The notes: a model not told the origin generated them from the sequence alone. A stretch of DNA of 64,000 bases from Pacificispira sp002696645 (GCF_048892425.1 NZ_JBLZHU010000011.1:1-64000), one strand, 5' to 3'; counted from the stretch's first letter, positions 34,116-43,734 are shown. Made by a program: numbers and translations.

Positions 34116-35015
34116 ATGGCAGAAACTGCGTCTGATCCAGCTTCAACATTTTATAAAAATCTGAGACTCAAAATCATGATCGTTGATCTGATCGGCTACG
34201 GGGCTCCAGTATTTTTCGCAATATACCTGACATTAAATTTTCATGAAAAAATATTAGAAATAATTCAAAATAATAATATAAATAGTTTATTGAATTTTGT
34301 AAGTGTAGATAATTCTATTCAGATGATAATTCATTCTATGTTTGGTGGAATATTTTTTGTTTTGTTATATTTATTAATTTTTTTGCTTTTGTATTATACA
34401 AATATAAAGCCAACTGCCGCCCTCGAAGATATAGATCCAAAACAGGCTTTATTTAATTGCGGCTGGTCTACAGATAAATTTTATTTCATTGGGTTTATAT
34501 GCACTTTGGCTAGTTTGGCCTATGGATTCCTTCAAACAGGAATCGCAACATCACTGCTCATTAATCTGGCTGGCCAGAACGCTATACTAGGCAACAGCAA
34601 CAGCACGGACGTTCGGTTAGCTTTTGGGGTAAAAATTGTTCCAATAGCGGGGGCGGCGATCATTTCAACGATCTTTGGCCTGATAACACGCAGCTTAATG
34701 GACAATATTGGATTCAACAATAATGACAAACATAGTTCAAATATATTGGACTGGAGTAATTTTTCTAAAACCAACTGGGCAAAGAATATCATAACTTTAC
34801 TAAATCAGATAAAGGATTGTACGTGCAGAATGCATCCAGACGGAAGTCGTCCAAAACTTGTTCCACCAGAACAAAATTTATTACAAGCAACAAGAATTTC
34901 CAAAACAACACCTCATTTAAATTTATACGATCTAAATACACATAATGAGATATCAGATTTTGCATACTATGTAGTTCGCAAATGGGGCCACCGCAAAAAC
35001 AAGGGTGACTTGTAA
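34116..35015 (+). CDS. MotA/TolQ-like membrane protein, divergent (island gene 4)
   Basis: 299 residues, strongly AT-rich compared with genes 1-3. Four membrane helices at roughly 20-42, 70-95, 122-150 and 168-195. The last two (FYFIGFICTLASLAYGFL and FGVKIVPIAGAAIISTIFGLI) are spaced and patterned like the G-LGT-x-G and T-x-x-GL helices of MotA/TolQ/ExbB/ZorA proton-channel subunits. A ~100-residue cytoplasmic tail follows. The homology is distant and inferred by eye. ATG at 34116 is eight bases after AAAGGA; a GTG at 34110 is too close to it. The stop touches the next ATG. Confidence 0.5.
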   Translation: MAETASDPASTFYKNLRLKIMIVDLIGYGAPVFFAIYLTLNFHEKILEIIQNNNINSLLNFVSVDNSIQMIIHSMFGGIFFVLLYLLIFLLLYYTNIKPTAALEDIDPKQALFNCGWSTDKFYFIGFICTLASLAYGFLQTGIATSLLINLAGQNAILGNSNSTDVRLAFGVKIVPIAGAAIISTIFGLITRSLMDNIGFNNNDKHSSNILDWSNFSKTNWAKNIITLLNQIKDCTCRMHPDGSRPKLVPPEQNLLQATRISKTTPHLNLYDLNTHNEISDFAYYVVRKWGHRKNKGDL

Positions 35016-35816
35016 ATGTCACGAATTGTAGAAAGCACTCTATCCGAACTTTCAATACTCCTTCTTTTTGTATTTGGAATTATTTCACTTTCCGGCACTG
35101 ATTTTTTTACATCTTTCCCAAATAGTGCCACGGTTAACGGTAAATCCGCCCCATCTACTTTGCCGGTGAACCCGTCCGAAATTGACCTTGAAATAGAAAA
35201 ATTAAGAGACAAAAGCATCCCAAAATCTTGCTTATACATAACGTTACAGCAAAGACCTTTCACCCGTAACTTTGGGGTAAATGACCCTAACACCAACAAA
35301 ACATCATATTGGGTAGTCTTAAAGCCACGATCTGCATTTGTGATCGTTTGGAAGCGCGGAAATCTCTATTCAGTCGAAGACAATACCCAAACTTTTGGTC
35401 CCAGCGGAAACCCTAGCACTCATCACACAGTCGGTTCATTTCTTAAAATAGCGCCCGACTTTACTAATAAGATTAGAATGCTTCAGGCATTGCCAGCAAT
35501 GCCTTGGCCCGACCTGCTGGGTAAACTAAATGAAATACATCAGACAACTATTGGACCAAATCAACAGGGCTTAGACTGTGCCATCCGATTTGATTTCCGA
35601 AATAAAATCAATCCTGTGTGCACAAACAATACATACTATAATTGTGAACCAGCACACTTCTACGCTGGATCATCGGCAGACATAGCCATCAGGAATAAAA
35701 ACTTGGAACATCAGCAGATTATAATTGATATGATGCGCCTTAAATCTTCCCCCTTTTATCTAAATTCCGACATTCCAATCGGTCATCAAATAGCTGTGAA
35801 CAATGGCATGTTTTAA
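35016..35816 (+). CDS. Single-pass MotB/TolR-like protein, divergent (island gene 5)
   Basis: 266 residues. One N-terminal membrane helix (~11-30), introduced by ESTLSELSILLLFVFGII, which resembles the D-L-M-x-x-L-L-x-F helix of MotB/ExbD/ZorB, with Glu at the place of the proton-carrying Asp. The remainder is extracytoplasmic, with cysteines in KSCLYI, DCAIRF, PVCTNN and YNCEPA that could form disulfides. It has no OmpA-like peptidoglycan motif, so the periplasmic partner differs from MotB. It follows gene 4 without a gap, with AAGGGTG as ribosome-binding site, the classical A-then-B subunit order. AT-rich like gene 4. Confidence 0.5.
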   Translation: MSRIVESTLSELSILLLFVFGIISLSGTDFFTSFPNSATVNGKSAPSTLPVNPSEIDLEIEKLRDKSIPKSCLYITLQQRPFTRNFGVNDPNTNKTSYWVVLKPRSAFVIVWKRGNLYSVEDNTQTFGPSGNPSTHHTVGSFLKIAPDFTNKIRMLQALPAMPWPDLLGKLNEIHQTTIGPNQQGLDCAIRFDFRNKINPVCTNNTYYNCEPAHFYAGSSADIAIRNKNLEHQQIIIDMMRLKSSPFYLNSDIPIGHQIAVNNGMF

Positions 35817-35915
35817 CAAACTGATTGTCTCTTTGTAACTACAGGTCTGGTTATTTTGTGGACGATAATGGTCGTATGGGCTAACAGCAGGAAACCGTTA
35901 AGAAAATGGACCCCC

Positions 35916-36503
35916 ATGCTCCTGCTGCATCGCCTGTATGATTGGACGCTGTCTCTTGCCGCGCATCGACATGCGGTTTGGTGGTTGGCGGTGGTCTCAT
36001 TTATCGAAAGTTCGGTCTTTCCGATCCCGCCCGATGTGCTGTTGATCCCCATGATCCTGGCGCGCCCGCATTTGGCGTTTCGGTTTGCATTGATTTGTAC
36101 CATTGCCTCTGTGCTGGGGGGGATGGCCGGGTATGGGATCGGGCATTTCCTGTTCGAATCCATCGGGCGGCCGCTGGTCGCCCTGTATGGCGCGACAGAG
36201 GCGCTGCAGGGCATTCAGGGGGACTTTGCAGAAAACGGCTGGTGGATCGTCCTGGGCGGCGGTATGACCCCGTTTCCGTATAAGGTCGTCACCATCGCGT
36301 CTGGCGCATTGGGGCTGGATCCGTTGGCCTTTATGGCGTCTTCTATCGTGGGACGCGGGGCGCGGTTCTTCCTGGTCGCAGCCCTGTTATGGAAATTTGG
36401 GGCCCCCATCCGCGACTTTATCGAAACCCGACTGGGCTGGGTTGTCGCAGGGGCATTTGTACTCTTGATCGGTGGCTTCCTTGTGATCAAAGTGATCGTA
36501 TGA
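35916..36503 (+). CDS. YqaA family membrane protein (DedA/VTT-like)
   Basis: 195 residues from MLLLHRLYDWTLSLAAH, the usual family start. It has FIESSVFPIPPDVLLIPM (the E...P-I-P-D motif of SNARE-associated/VTT proteins), GYGIGHFLFESIGRP, and GMTPFPYKVVTIASGALGLDP with the conserved F-P-x-K. Members are thought to move lipids across the inner membrane. TTG at 35856 or ATG at 35868 would give a longer form without family similarity. ATGA overlap with dsbB. Confidence 0.8.
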   Translation: MLLLHRLYDWTLSLAAHRHAVWWLAVVSFIESSVFPIPPDVLLIPMILARPHLAFRFALICTIASVLGGMAGYGIGHFLFESIGRPLVALYGATEALQGIQGDFAENGWWIVLGGGMTPFPYKVVTIASGALGLDPLAFMASSIVGRGARFFLVAALLWKFGAPIRDFIETRLGWVVAGAFVLLIGGFLVIKVIV

Positions 36504-37033
36504 CAACGCTTCTGACCCGACTGCTGCCGCCGCAGCGTATCCCGATCGCCCTTGCCGTGTGTTCGGCACTGGTGCTGATAACGGTCAATATCTTCGAATA
36601 TGGATTTGGCTATCTGCCCTGCCATTTGTGCCTGTATCAACGATTGCCTTGGTGGATCGCATTGGGGTTGTCATGTGTCGCCATCATGCTGTTGAAGCGC
36701 AGAGGCGTTCTGTCGCTGTTGATTTCGATCCTGGCACTGGTTGCAATTTTAATTGGTGCGGGACTGGGCGCCTATCACGCCGGTGTTGAATATCAGTTCT
36801 GGCCCGGACCATCTGGTTGCACGGGCGCACAGGCCTTATCCACCGGGCTGGCCGGAGCCATTCAGAATATTCAATCCGGCCCGCCGGCCCCGTCTTGTGG
36901 CGATCCCGCATGGACCTTGTTTGGCATTTCCATGGCGGGGTATAATTTTCTACTGTCGCTGTTTGTCGTCCTGGTGGGCGGTCTGGCGATTTGGAAAGGA
37001 TTGAAACGCCCATGGCCCTTGAAAAACCCATGA
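36500..37033 (+). CDS. dsbB: DsbB-family disulfide bond formation protein
   Basis: 177 residues with four membrane helices. The first cysteine pair is in LPCHLCLYQRLPWW (C-x-x-C, directly after helix one). The second pair is in the second periplasmic loop, GCTGAQAL and APSCGDPAW. It re-oxidises a DsbA-type thiol oxidase using ubiquinone. The ATG at 36500 overlaps the YqaA stop by four bases. Its neighbour, the ubiquinone-synthesis gene, overlaps its 3' end. Confidence 0.9.
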   Translation: MTTLLTRLLPPQRIPIALAVCSALVLITVNIFEYGFGYLPCHLCLYQRLPWWIALGLSCVAIMLLKRRGVLSLLISILALVAILIGAGLGAYHAGVEYQFWPGPSGCTGAQALSTGLAGAIQNIQSGPPAPSCGDPAWTLFGISMAGYNFLLSLFVVLVGGLAIWKGLKRPWPLKNP

Positions 37034-37578
37034 CCCGTGGCCCGAAATATCTACCCGGTGACAGCCGCAAGCGCGACGATGTGCATTCCATGTTGCGCGT
37101 AAATCTGGCGGGTGAATTTGGCGCCAAACGGATTTACGAGGGTCAGTTATCGGTTCTGGGAAAAGGACCCAAGGGCGATATCCTGCGTCATATGGCAGAC
37201 CAGGAAGCCCATCACCTGGAAACCTTTGAAACAATGGTAGCACAGCGTCGCGTGCGCCCAACGGCCCTGCGCCCCGTTTGGCATGTTGCGGGCTATGCCC
37301 TGGGGGCAGGCACCGCCCTGTTGGGGGAAAAGGCCGCTATGGCCTGCACAGTCGCCGTTGAAGAAGTCATTGATGCCCACTATCAGGAACAGCTATCAGC
37401 ATTAGGTCAGGACGAGCCGGACCTGAGCGCAAAAATTGAAGAGTTTCGTCTGGAAGAACTGGAACACAGGGACATTGGGTTGGACCATGGCGCGGCCCAG
37501 GCCCCGGCCTATTCTATTCTGACCGGTCTGATACAACGTGGCTCCCGCCTTGCAATCTGGTTGAGTGAGAGATTTTAA
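37012..37578 (+). CDS. coq7: Demethoxyubiquinone hydroxylase (COQ7/UbiF-like di-iron)
   Basis: 188 residues. Ferritin-like di-iron carboxylate enzyme with two E...E-x-x-H sets: EFGAKRIYEGQL, QEAHHLETF, VEEVIDAHYQ and LEELEHRDIG. It hydroxylates 2-octaprenyl-3-methyl-6-methoxy-benzoquinol late in ubiquinone synthesis. The starting ATG at 37012 overlaps the dsbB 3' end by 22 bases and has GGAAAGGA upstream; ATG 37030 (ATGA overlap) is an alternative. Pairing with quinone-using DsbB is functionally apt. Confidence 0.9.
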   Translation: MALEKPMTRGPKYLPGDSRKRDDVHSMLRVNLAGEFGAKRIYEGQLSVLGKGPKGDILRHMADQEAHHLETFETMVAQRRVRPTALRPVWHVAGYALGAGTALLGEKAAMACTVAVEEVIDAHYQEQLSALGQDEPDLSAKIEEFRLEELEHRDIGLDHGAAQAPAYSILTGLIQRGSRLAIWLSERF

Positions 37579-37655
37579 CGCAGGTTGCACTTTACAATAC
37601 ATGTTTTTGAATTTGGTATGATAGAATACTTAAAATTCTTTGCATGCGGGGCAGA

Positions 37656-40612
37656 ATGCAAACAAAAATCCGACTTTCAAACCTTAGATTCTCGCTACAG
37701 GTTCACCTAAGTACGATTTTTCTATTTGTTGTTATCTCCGTATGTTTGTTGATTGGCGCTATTTCCTACAATTACGCGCTGAAGCTTACCGACACTTCGA
37801 CAAACTCGCTGTTGGATCAGGTGAACCGTGTCTCTGTGGCAGAGACACGCGCGCTGTTTCTTCCTGCAGAAAGTGTTGCCAATCTTCTTTCATCCAACGG
37901 CAATCTTGGCACAACAGCGCTGAAGAACCGGATGCAAAGCATTCCCGCTCTTTTGCGGGGCTTGAACAGGTCGGAAAACATAACCGCTGTCTTTGTGGGT
38001 AATCAGCAGGGTGACTTCATGTTGGTCAGAAGATTACCTGCTGATCCAAATCTGGCTGCTCGGTTTAACGCGCCAGAGGGTACGGCCTATATCGTCCAGG
38101 TGTTGGAGCGCAACAAACAACAGGTTGCCCGCGGATACTATATTTATGTGAATGCCGCGATGCAGACCCTTCGTTTCCAGCCACGGGAAGATTACACGAC
38201 CTATGACCCCCGAACCCGTCCCTGGTATCAATCCGCCACACAAAGCGACGAGACGATTTCCACGCCCCCCTATGTTTTCTTCACCACACAGGAAATAGGG
38301 ATGACCGTTGCCCGCAAGGGATCATCAGAGTCACCGGAAGAGCAGTTCGTGATTGGTGTTGATATCACGCTTGGAACGCTGGGCAATGCGATGGAACAAA
38401 ACCGTGTGACTCCCCGCACGGAAAGCATTCTCATGACCACCGATGGACTGATCGTTGCGCATCCCGACCCTGCTAGTGTCACGCGAATGGGGGAGGATGG
38501 AAAACTCAGGCAAACCAGCCTGTCTGATGTTGGAAGCCCTGTCTTGTCTCTGGGATTTGAACGGTTCCGCAACGGCGGCAACAGCCGCCTCCAACTGACT
38601 CAGAATGGATCTGTATGGGATGTATCCTATTCATCGGTGCCCATTCTGGGCGACCAGTCCCTGATCCTGGCCCTGGCAATTCCGCGCGCGGAAATGATGG
38701 GGGGACTGACAGCGGTTATGCAGGAAGGGATGATTTGGGCGCTGGGTCTGATGCTGGCGTCCATACTGCTGGTGCTGTGGGTCAGTCGCATGATCACGAA
38801 CCCGCTGCGGGCCTTGCAACAACAGGCCGACGATGTAAGCCGGTTTGATTTTACACATCAGGAGTCACCGACAACGCGAATTTCAGATATCCAGAATTTA
38901 TCCAATGCAATCTTTATGATGAAAGAAACCATCCGGCGGTTCCTGGATATCTCGCAAGCTGTCGCGGCAGAGGAAGACTTTGATGCGTTGATGAGGCGGT
39001 TGCTGGACGAAATTATTGGTGTAACGAAAACCGAGGCGGGCATTCTGTACCTGACCGATAAGGACGGCACCCGACTGGTCCCCCATGCGGGGCGGTTGGA
39101 TGCCAATCGGCCTTTGGACTATCCCCTTTCCGATGTCTTGTTATCGCGCAAAAAGACCCTGCTGGCACGCAGCATCGTTGACGAAAATGCGGAAGGGACC
39201 CCCGCAACCGCCACCGAACTGGAAATGCTGGGCCTGGGCGGCATTGCAAAAGCGATGGATGCGGCACCAAAGAACCTGATCGCTGCCCCCCTGTTCAACC
39301 GCCAGAAAGAACTGGTTGGGGTCCTGTTGCTGCTGGAAACCGATACGACGATGGATCAAACCTTAATCCGGTTTACCGAAGCCCTGTCAGGTTCTGCTGC
39401 GATTTCCCTTGAAGCGCGACAATTGATTGTTGCCCAGAAAGAATTGTTTGAAAGCTTCATTCAGATGATCGCAGGCGCAATTGACGCGAAAAGTCCCTAT
39501 ACGGGGGGCCATTGTGCACGGGTTCCAGAGCTGACTAAAATGCTGGCCTCTGCGGCGCATTCAGCCACCAGCGGCACTTTTGCCGACTTCACGCTTTCCA
39601 ACGAAGATTGGGAGGCCATTCACGTCGCCGCCTGGCTGCATGATTGTGGAAAAGTGACAACGCCTGAATTCGTCGTCGACAAAGCGACAAAGCTGGAAAC
39701 CATCTATGATCGAATTCACGAAATCCGCATGCGTGTAGAGGTCATGAAACGTGAAGCCGAAATCGCCTATCTGCGCGATGTTTTGCGCGATGGCGATGCC
39801 CCCGAACGCAAAGCCGCCTTTCAGGCCGACCTGGACCAATTGGATGACGACTTTGCCTTCCTTGCGAAATGCAACCAGGGGGTGAATTTACAACAGATGC
39901 AGATATTCAACGCATAAAGGAAATTGCGGCAAAGACCTGGACCCGAACCATCAGCGATCGAATGGGGGTCTCGCATGAAGAACTCAGCCGTTTGGAAAAC
40001 CGTGAAGAGCGTCCCGTGCCTGTTGAAGAACCTCTTCTCGCGGACCGGATTGAACATCAAATCAAACGCCCCGCCTCAGAACGGTTTGATGCCGACAACC
40101 CCTGGGGCTTTAAAATGGACGTGCCAGAACTTCTGTACAATCGTGGTGAAATTCACAATCTGACCGTTCGTCGGGGCACGTTGACCGAGGAAGATCGTTA
40201 CAAGATCAATGAGCATATCGTCCAAACCATCAAAATGTTGGAGCGTCTGCCTTTCCCGAAACATCTCAGCACGGTGCCGGAGCTGGCCGGGGGCCATCAT
40301 GAGAAAATGGACGGGACGGGATATCCCAAACGACTGAGCAAGGAGGATATGTCTCCTGTCGCCCGTATGATGGCAATCGCCGATATCTTTGAAGCCCTCA
40401 CGGCCGTTGACCGCCCCTATAAGAAAGGAAAAACCCTGTCGGAAGCGCTGAAGATCATGGGATTCATGGCTAAGGAATCCCATGTGGATCCAGAGCTATT
40501 CAACCTTTTCCTGACAGAAAGAATTTATGAAGCCTATGCGAATAAATTCTTACAACCAGAACAAATTGATGCCGTCGATCCTGACGATTTTCGCATTGTA
40601 ACACCGTCCTGA
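37656..40612 (+). pseudogene. Cache-HAMP-GAF-HD-GYP signalling protein, broken by a frameshift
   Basis: Two overlapping frames together encode one protein of about 985 residues. The first (to 39917) has an N-terminal membrane helix, a large periplasmic Cache-like sensor (TYDPRTRPWYQSA), a second helix and HAMP near residue 370, a GAF domain (~430-590), and the start of an HD phosphohydrolase (GGHCARVPELT, AAWLHDCGKVTTPEFVVDKATKLE). The second frame (from about 39878) continues with GGEFTTDADIQRIKEIAAKT and the HD-GYP part (ELAGGHHEKMDGTGYPKRLS, VARMMAIADIFEALTAVDRPYKKG). The frames switch at the G-run 39880-39884; one extra G would join them. Intact relatives probably degrade c-di-GMP or sense ligands. 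It may be a true mutation, phase variation or a base-call error. Confidence 0.8.
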
Positions 40613-40661
40613 TGATCGGTACTGCCATCCTCTTACGCGCGTCTACTCAAGACTCCGCTTG

Positions 40662-42167
40662 ATGATAGATACCCCATCAATGGGCAGGAAACATCCTCAA
40701 CCATCGCTGACCAGAACCCTGACAGCGCTTGCAGGCCATGCGCGAATGCGCCCGGATGCTGCTGCCATTCTGGATAACAGTATCTCCATATCCTACCAGA
40801 CCCTTTGGCAGGATATCTGCCGCACAATTTCAATGCTGGAACCAATTGTGCCAGAACCGGAGGCCCTGGCGGCGGTGGAATGGACATCCCCTTATCGACA
40901 CGTTGTGCTGTTGCTGGCGCTTGAGCATTTTGGAGTGGTGACGGCCACATATCGCGCACAGGAAATTGGTGATGAGTATCAACGCCTGTTCAGCCATTCG
41001 GACCTGATCGCGGCGGCGACAATCAGGCCGCATAGGACCTGTCTGACGATCCTGTGCGATGACCTGTGGTGGGAAAAGACATTATCCAAACCAGTCAATA
41101 CAGTCGCATTGCGGGACAGCAAGCCGGCAAAGAATCATCGCATCGCTTGCAGTTCTGGCACGACCGGGGCACCGAAATTCATGATGCGCACAAGCGCCCA
41201 ATCAGAATTCCGCTTCAGTCAAAATCAAAAGCGCCTTGTATTGACGCAGAACTCACGCCTGGTTTTGCCTGCCACTTTCGCCTTCCAAGCCAACTATTTA
41301 TCTTTCATCTCCTGCATGCGCGTCGGGGGACTGTGTATTTTCGCAGGGGATGCGCCTCTTTTCCAAACCCTGAAAGAGCAAAGCGCAACACATAGTATTG
41401 TTATCCCTATGGAATTCATTGCGCTTAAAAGTATGGACCACCGCAATGCATTGCCACCCGGCCTGAAAATACTGATTGTTGGCGGCAGCTTAACCCCGGC
41501 GGACAGGGCTGCCTGGCGCGAGGTCTGTCCCACAGGCACATTGATTGAGCTTTATGGGACCAATGAAAGCGGCACGATTGCAGAAATACAGTCCGATACG
41601 CGCGGTAAAATCATCCCGGAACTGGAGGTTCAGGTCGTTGACGACAACGACATCCCACTTCCGTATGGGAAAGAAGGGACAATCAGACTGCGCGGGGAAC
41701 CCTGCGCAACCCATTATCTGTTTGAAGAACACCCCAGGCCAGAGCGATTTCGCGAGGGTTGGTTCTATCCAGGGGATAAGGCGATCCTGGAAGATGCAAG
41801 CCATTTGCAATTACTGGGGCGTGATGACGACCTGCTGAACGTCCGTGGCTACAAGATCCCGGCCGCAGCCATCGAAGAGATCGTGAAAGGATTTCCCGAG
41901 GTGATAGACTGCTGTGCAACGACCATTCAAGACCCGCTGGATGATGGGGCAATCTGGTTGGGCGTTCGGTTTTCCCCAAATGCCGACTTTTCCGATATTC
42001 AGCAAAAACTGAAATCACATTTGCCGATTAAAGCTGACATACATCTCTATACTGTCGATACGATACCGCGTGGCCCGTCTGGAAAGATCCAACGCCACAC
42101 AGTCGCCACCAGGTTGCGCCACCACATTCGTTCAGCCGCACAGAAGAAAACCCAGAGCATGATCTGA
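40662..42167 (+). CDS. AMP-forming acyl/aryl-CoA ligase-like enzyme
   Basis: About 501 residues of the ANL superfamily, which activates a carboxylate with ATP. The P-loop is IACSSGTTGAPKFMM (near residue 163), followed by LIELYGTNESGTIAE (A5-like), EGWFYPGDKAILED (A7) and DDLLNVRGYKIPAAAIEE (A8). GPSGKIQR near the end holds the catalytic Lys. It is shorter than typical and the N-terminal half is divergent, so the substrate is not predictable; it has the look of a stand-alone adenylation or acyl-ligase domain. TTG 40659 is an alternative start; no clear ribosome-binding site is seen. Confidence 0.8.
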   Translation: MIDTPSMGRKHPQPSLTRTLTALAGHARMRPDAAAILDNSISISYQTLWQDICRTISMLEPIVPEPEALAAVEWTSPYRHVVLLLALEHFGVVTATYRAQEIGDEYQRLFSHSDLIAAATIRPHRTCLTILCDDLWWEKTLSKPVNTVALRDSKPAKNHRIACSSGTTGAPKFMMRTSAQSEFRFSQNQKRLVLTQNSRLVLPATFAFQANYLSFISCMRVGGLCIFAGDAPLFQTLKEQSATHSIVIPMEFIALKSMDHRNALPPGLKILIVGGSLTPADRAAWREVCPTGTLIELYGTNESGTIAEIQSDTRGKIIPELEVQVVDDNDIPLPYGKEGTIRLRGEPCATHYLFEEHPRPERFREGWFYPGDKAILEDASHLQLLGRDDDLLNVRGYKIPAAAIEEIVKGFPEVIDCCATTIQDPLDDGAIWLGVRFSPNADFSDIQQKLKSHLPIKADIHLYTVDTIPRGPSGKIQRHTVATRLRHHIRSAAQKKTQSMI

Positions 42168-42186
42168 TCCGTGCCAGACGTCGTGT

Positions 42187-42321
42187 TTACTTGGCCTTCT
42201 TGCTGGTCGCCCCCAAAACAGGCTTTCCTGCATTCGAATTAGCTGTTGCCAGAACCTTCGGCTGCTCTTTCTTGGGCTTCTTCGTTTCCTTGTTGCCGCG
42301 TTGATTATTGCCCTTACCCAT
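42187..42321 (-). CDS. 44-residue Lys-rich small protein
   Basis: A short ORF reading MGKGNNQRGNKETKKPKKEQ, then PKVLATANSN...KKAK and stop. It has AAGGA eight bases upstream. The same kind of basic peptide with an MGKGNNxRGNKExKKPKK start is conserved across alphaproteobacteria and betaproteobacteria, so it is likely real. The sequence suggests a nucleic-acid-binding or ribosome-associated role (inference). 42322-42547 to the PilZ gene holds no supported feature. Confidence 0.75.
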   Translation of the reverse strand: MGKGNNQRGNKETKKPKKEQPKVLATANSNAGKPVLGATSKKAK

Positions 42322-42547
42322 TTGATGATATCCTTACGGTGTGGCGAGGCTTGCACGAAATGTGCTGCATCCCGCAGGTCGCATCGACGCGCGCAACTTC
42401 CGGCCGGATCATACACAAGACCCGCACCGCTCAGGCGCACTGCTATACGACAAATCGGGTGTTCCCTGGACCATATTCGGTCCAGAGACACCTTTCAGAA
42501 ACTATAGGGGGATTGATGCAAACCGAAAAGCTGATTTACAGGCCGCG

Positions 42548-42883
42548 TCATCGACTGGCTAAGAATTGTGTGATCAAACGACGCCAATCTGGATGGGGGC
42601 TGTGATAAGTGACCACCATGTCTGTGCCTTTACGCCGCAGCACATGCCCCGTTGCTTGAACTTTTTTCATGCCTTTGCGCACGGGGATCAATAAATCAAA
42701 ATACAGACCCTGTCCGGCGACAACCCATCCAGGGGCATGACGGACCTGAATTCCGGTGGCGGAGATATCGACCACATCCAATTCTCGACCATCCATCAAA
42801 AAGCGAATTTTCTTTGAGTTAAATCGTGGATCCCGTCGAAAATCCGACCCCGTATCTGCGTTTCCTCGATTGCCTCCGAACAT
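42548..42883 (-). CDS. PilZ-domain protein
   Basis: About 111 residues. PilZ c-di-GMP-binding signature: RRDPRF (R-x-x-x-R) around residue 16 and DISATGIQ (D-x-S-x-x-G), followed by strands ending in LITQFLASR. A single-domain PilZ protein is a c-di-GMP effector; it fits with the nearby HD-GYP and EAL genes. The start is uncertain: ATG at 42883 (MFGGNRG) or TTG at 42940 in frame. Confidence 0.78.
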   Translation of the reverse strand: MFGGNRGNADTGSDFRRDPRFNSKKIRFLMDGRELDVVDISATGIQVRHAPGWVVAGQGLYFDLLIPVRKGMKKVQATGHVLRRKGTDMVVTYHSPHPDWRRLITQFLASR

Positions 42884-43104
42884 CCTGCACCCCAGCCCGC
42901 AATGTCCAACAGCAAAAGTGTGCCCGGAGTAGATTTTCAAGACAAGCGTTCAACATGGTTAACGCTGCACAAATAGTAGGCACTGCGCCAACTGCGATTT
43001 CAAATTACCAATACGGACCAGCTTGCGTCAGCATCATTCACGGCCTAACTCTTTTAAGAAGAACGATTTTATTCGTAACCACCCCTGCACGTGAGAAACG
43101 AGCT

Positions 43105-43635
43105 ATGATGCGACGCTGGTTAAAAATATTTTTGCTTGTTGTGCCGTTGACTGGGTGCAGCGCACAACAGAATATTCAGGAAGACGCCGAGACGGTGGTG
43201 ATTCTACCCGCCAACCAAAAAACAGCCTATGTCACGACACCTGTCGACGGTCGGGATGGAGCAAAAATCTATTTCCGCTCGGGCGTTTTAACCGCGATGA
43301 TCGTGGCAGACGCATTCGCCCCCTACTTCATCAATTTGACGCTTGGCTCCAGTCAGGAAACCCGGGATGAGGCCTTGGCTTCCGCCCGATCCCAGCAGGC
43401 AGACTATCTGATAGAACCAAAAATATTGCGGTGGCGTGATGTTGACACTGCGTGGACAGGGGTCGTGGATCAGGCCACCGTCACGGTGTCGATCATTGAA
43501 ACCAATTCGGGTACAATGATCAAATCAGGCACCATCGACGCAAAAGGAAGTTTCATGGGAATTGCCGCGGGTCACCCCGAAGACTTCCTGGAAAAGCCCA
43601 TTCGTCAATATGCCGAGTCCCTTTTCAGCCAGTAG
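43105..43635 (+). CDS. DUF4823 lipoprotein
   Basis: 176 residues. A signal peptide with lipobox LTGC (Cys near residue 16: FLLVVPLTGCSAQ) marks a lipoprotein. The mature part, with YVTTPVDGRDGAKIYFRSG, ARSQQADYLIEPKILRWRDVDTAW and AAGHPEDFLEKPIRQY, matches the DUF4823 family, whose function is unknown. ATG at 43105 (MMRRWLK) gives a proper signal sequence; upstream extensions do not. Confidence 0.8.
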   Translation: MMRRWLKIFLLVVPLTGCSAQQNIQEDAETVVILPANQKTAYVTTPVDGRDGAKIYFRSGVLTAMIVADAFAPYFINLTLGSSQETRDEALASARSQQADYLIEPKILRWRDVDTAWTGVVDQATVTVSIIETNSGTMIKSGTIDAKGSFMGIAAGHPEDFLEKPIRQYAESLFSQ

Positions 43636-43734
43636 TGACCGGAATTTTCCAGCTTTCCCGTTGGATAAATTTGCCAAGAACAACTTCCGTTTCTATTGTA
43701 TCCACACGAATGAATATATGGGGTGCACAAGGGT

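Noticed and set aside
42515..42605. A 29-codon ORF behind AGGGGG (MQTEKLIYRPRHRLAKNCVI...)
   Set aside because: It has a good ribosome-binding site but overlaps the PilZ gene by 58 bases on the opposite strand and shows no recognisable conservation; not supported enough to call.
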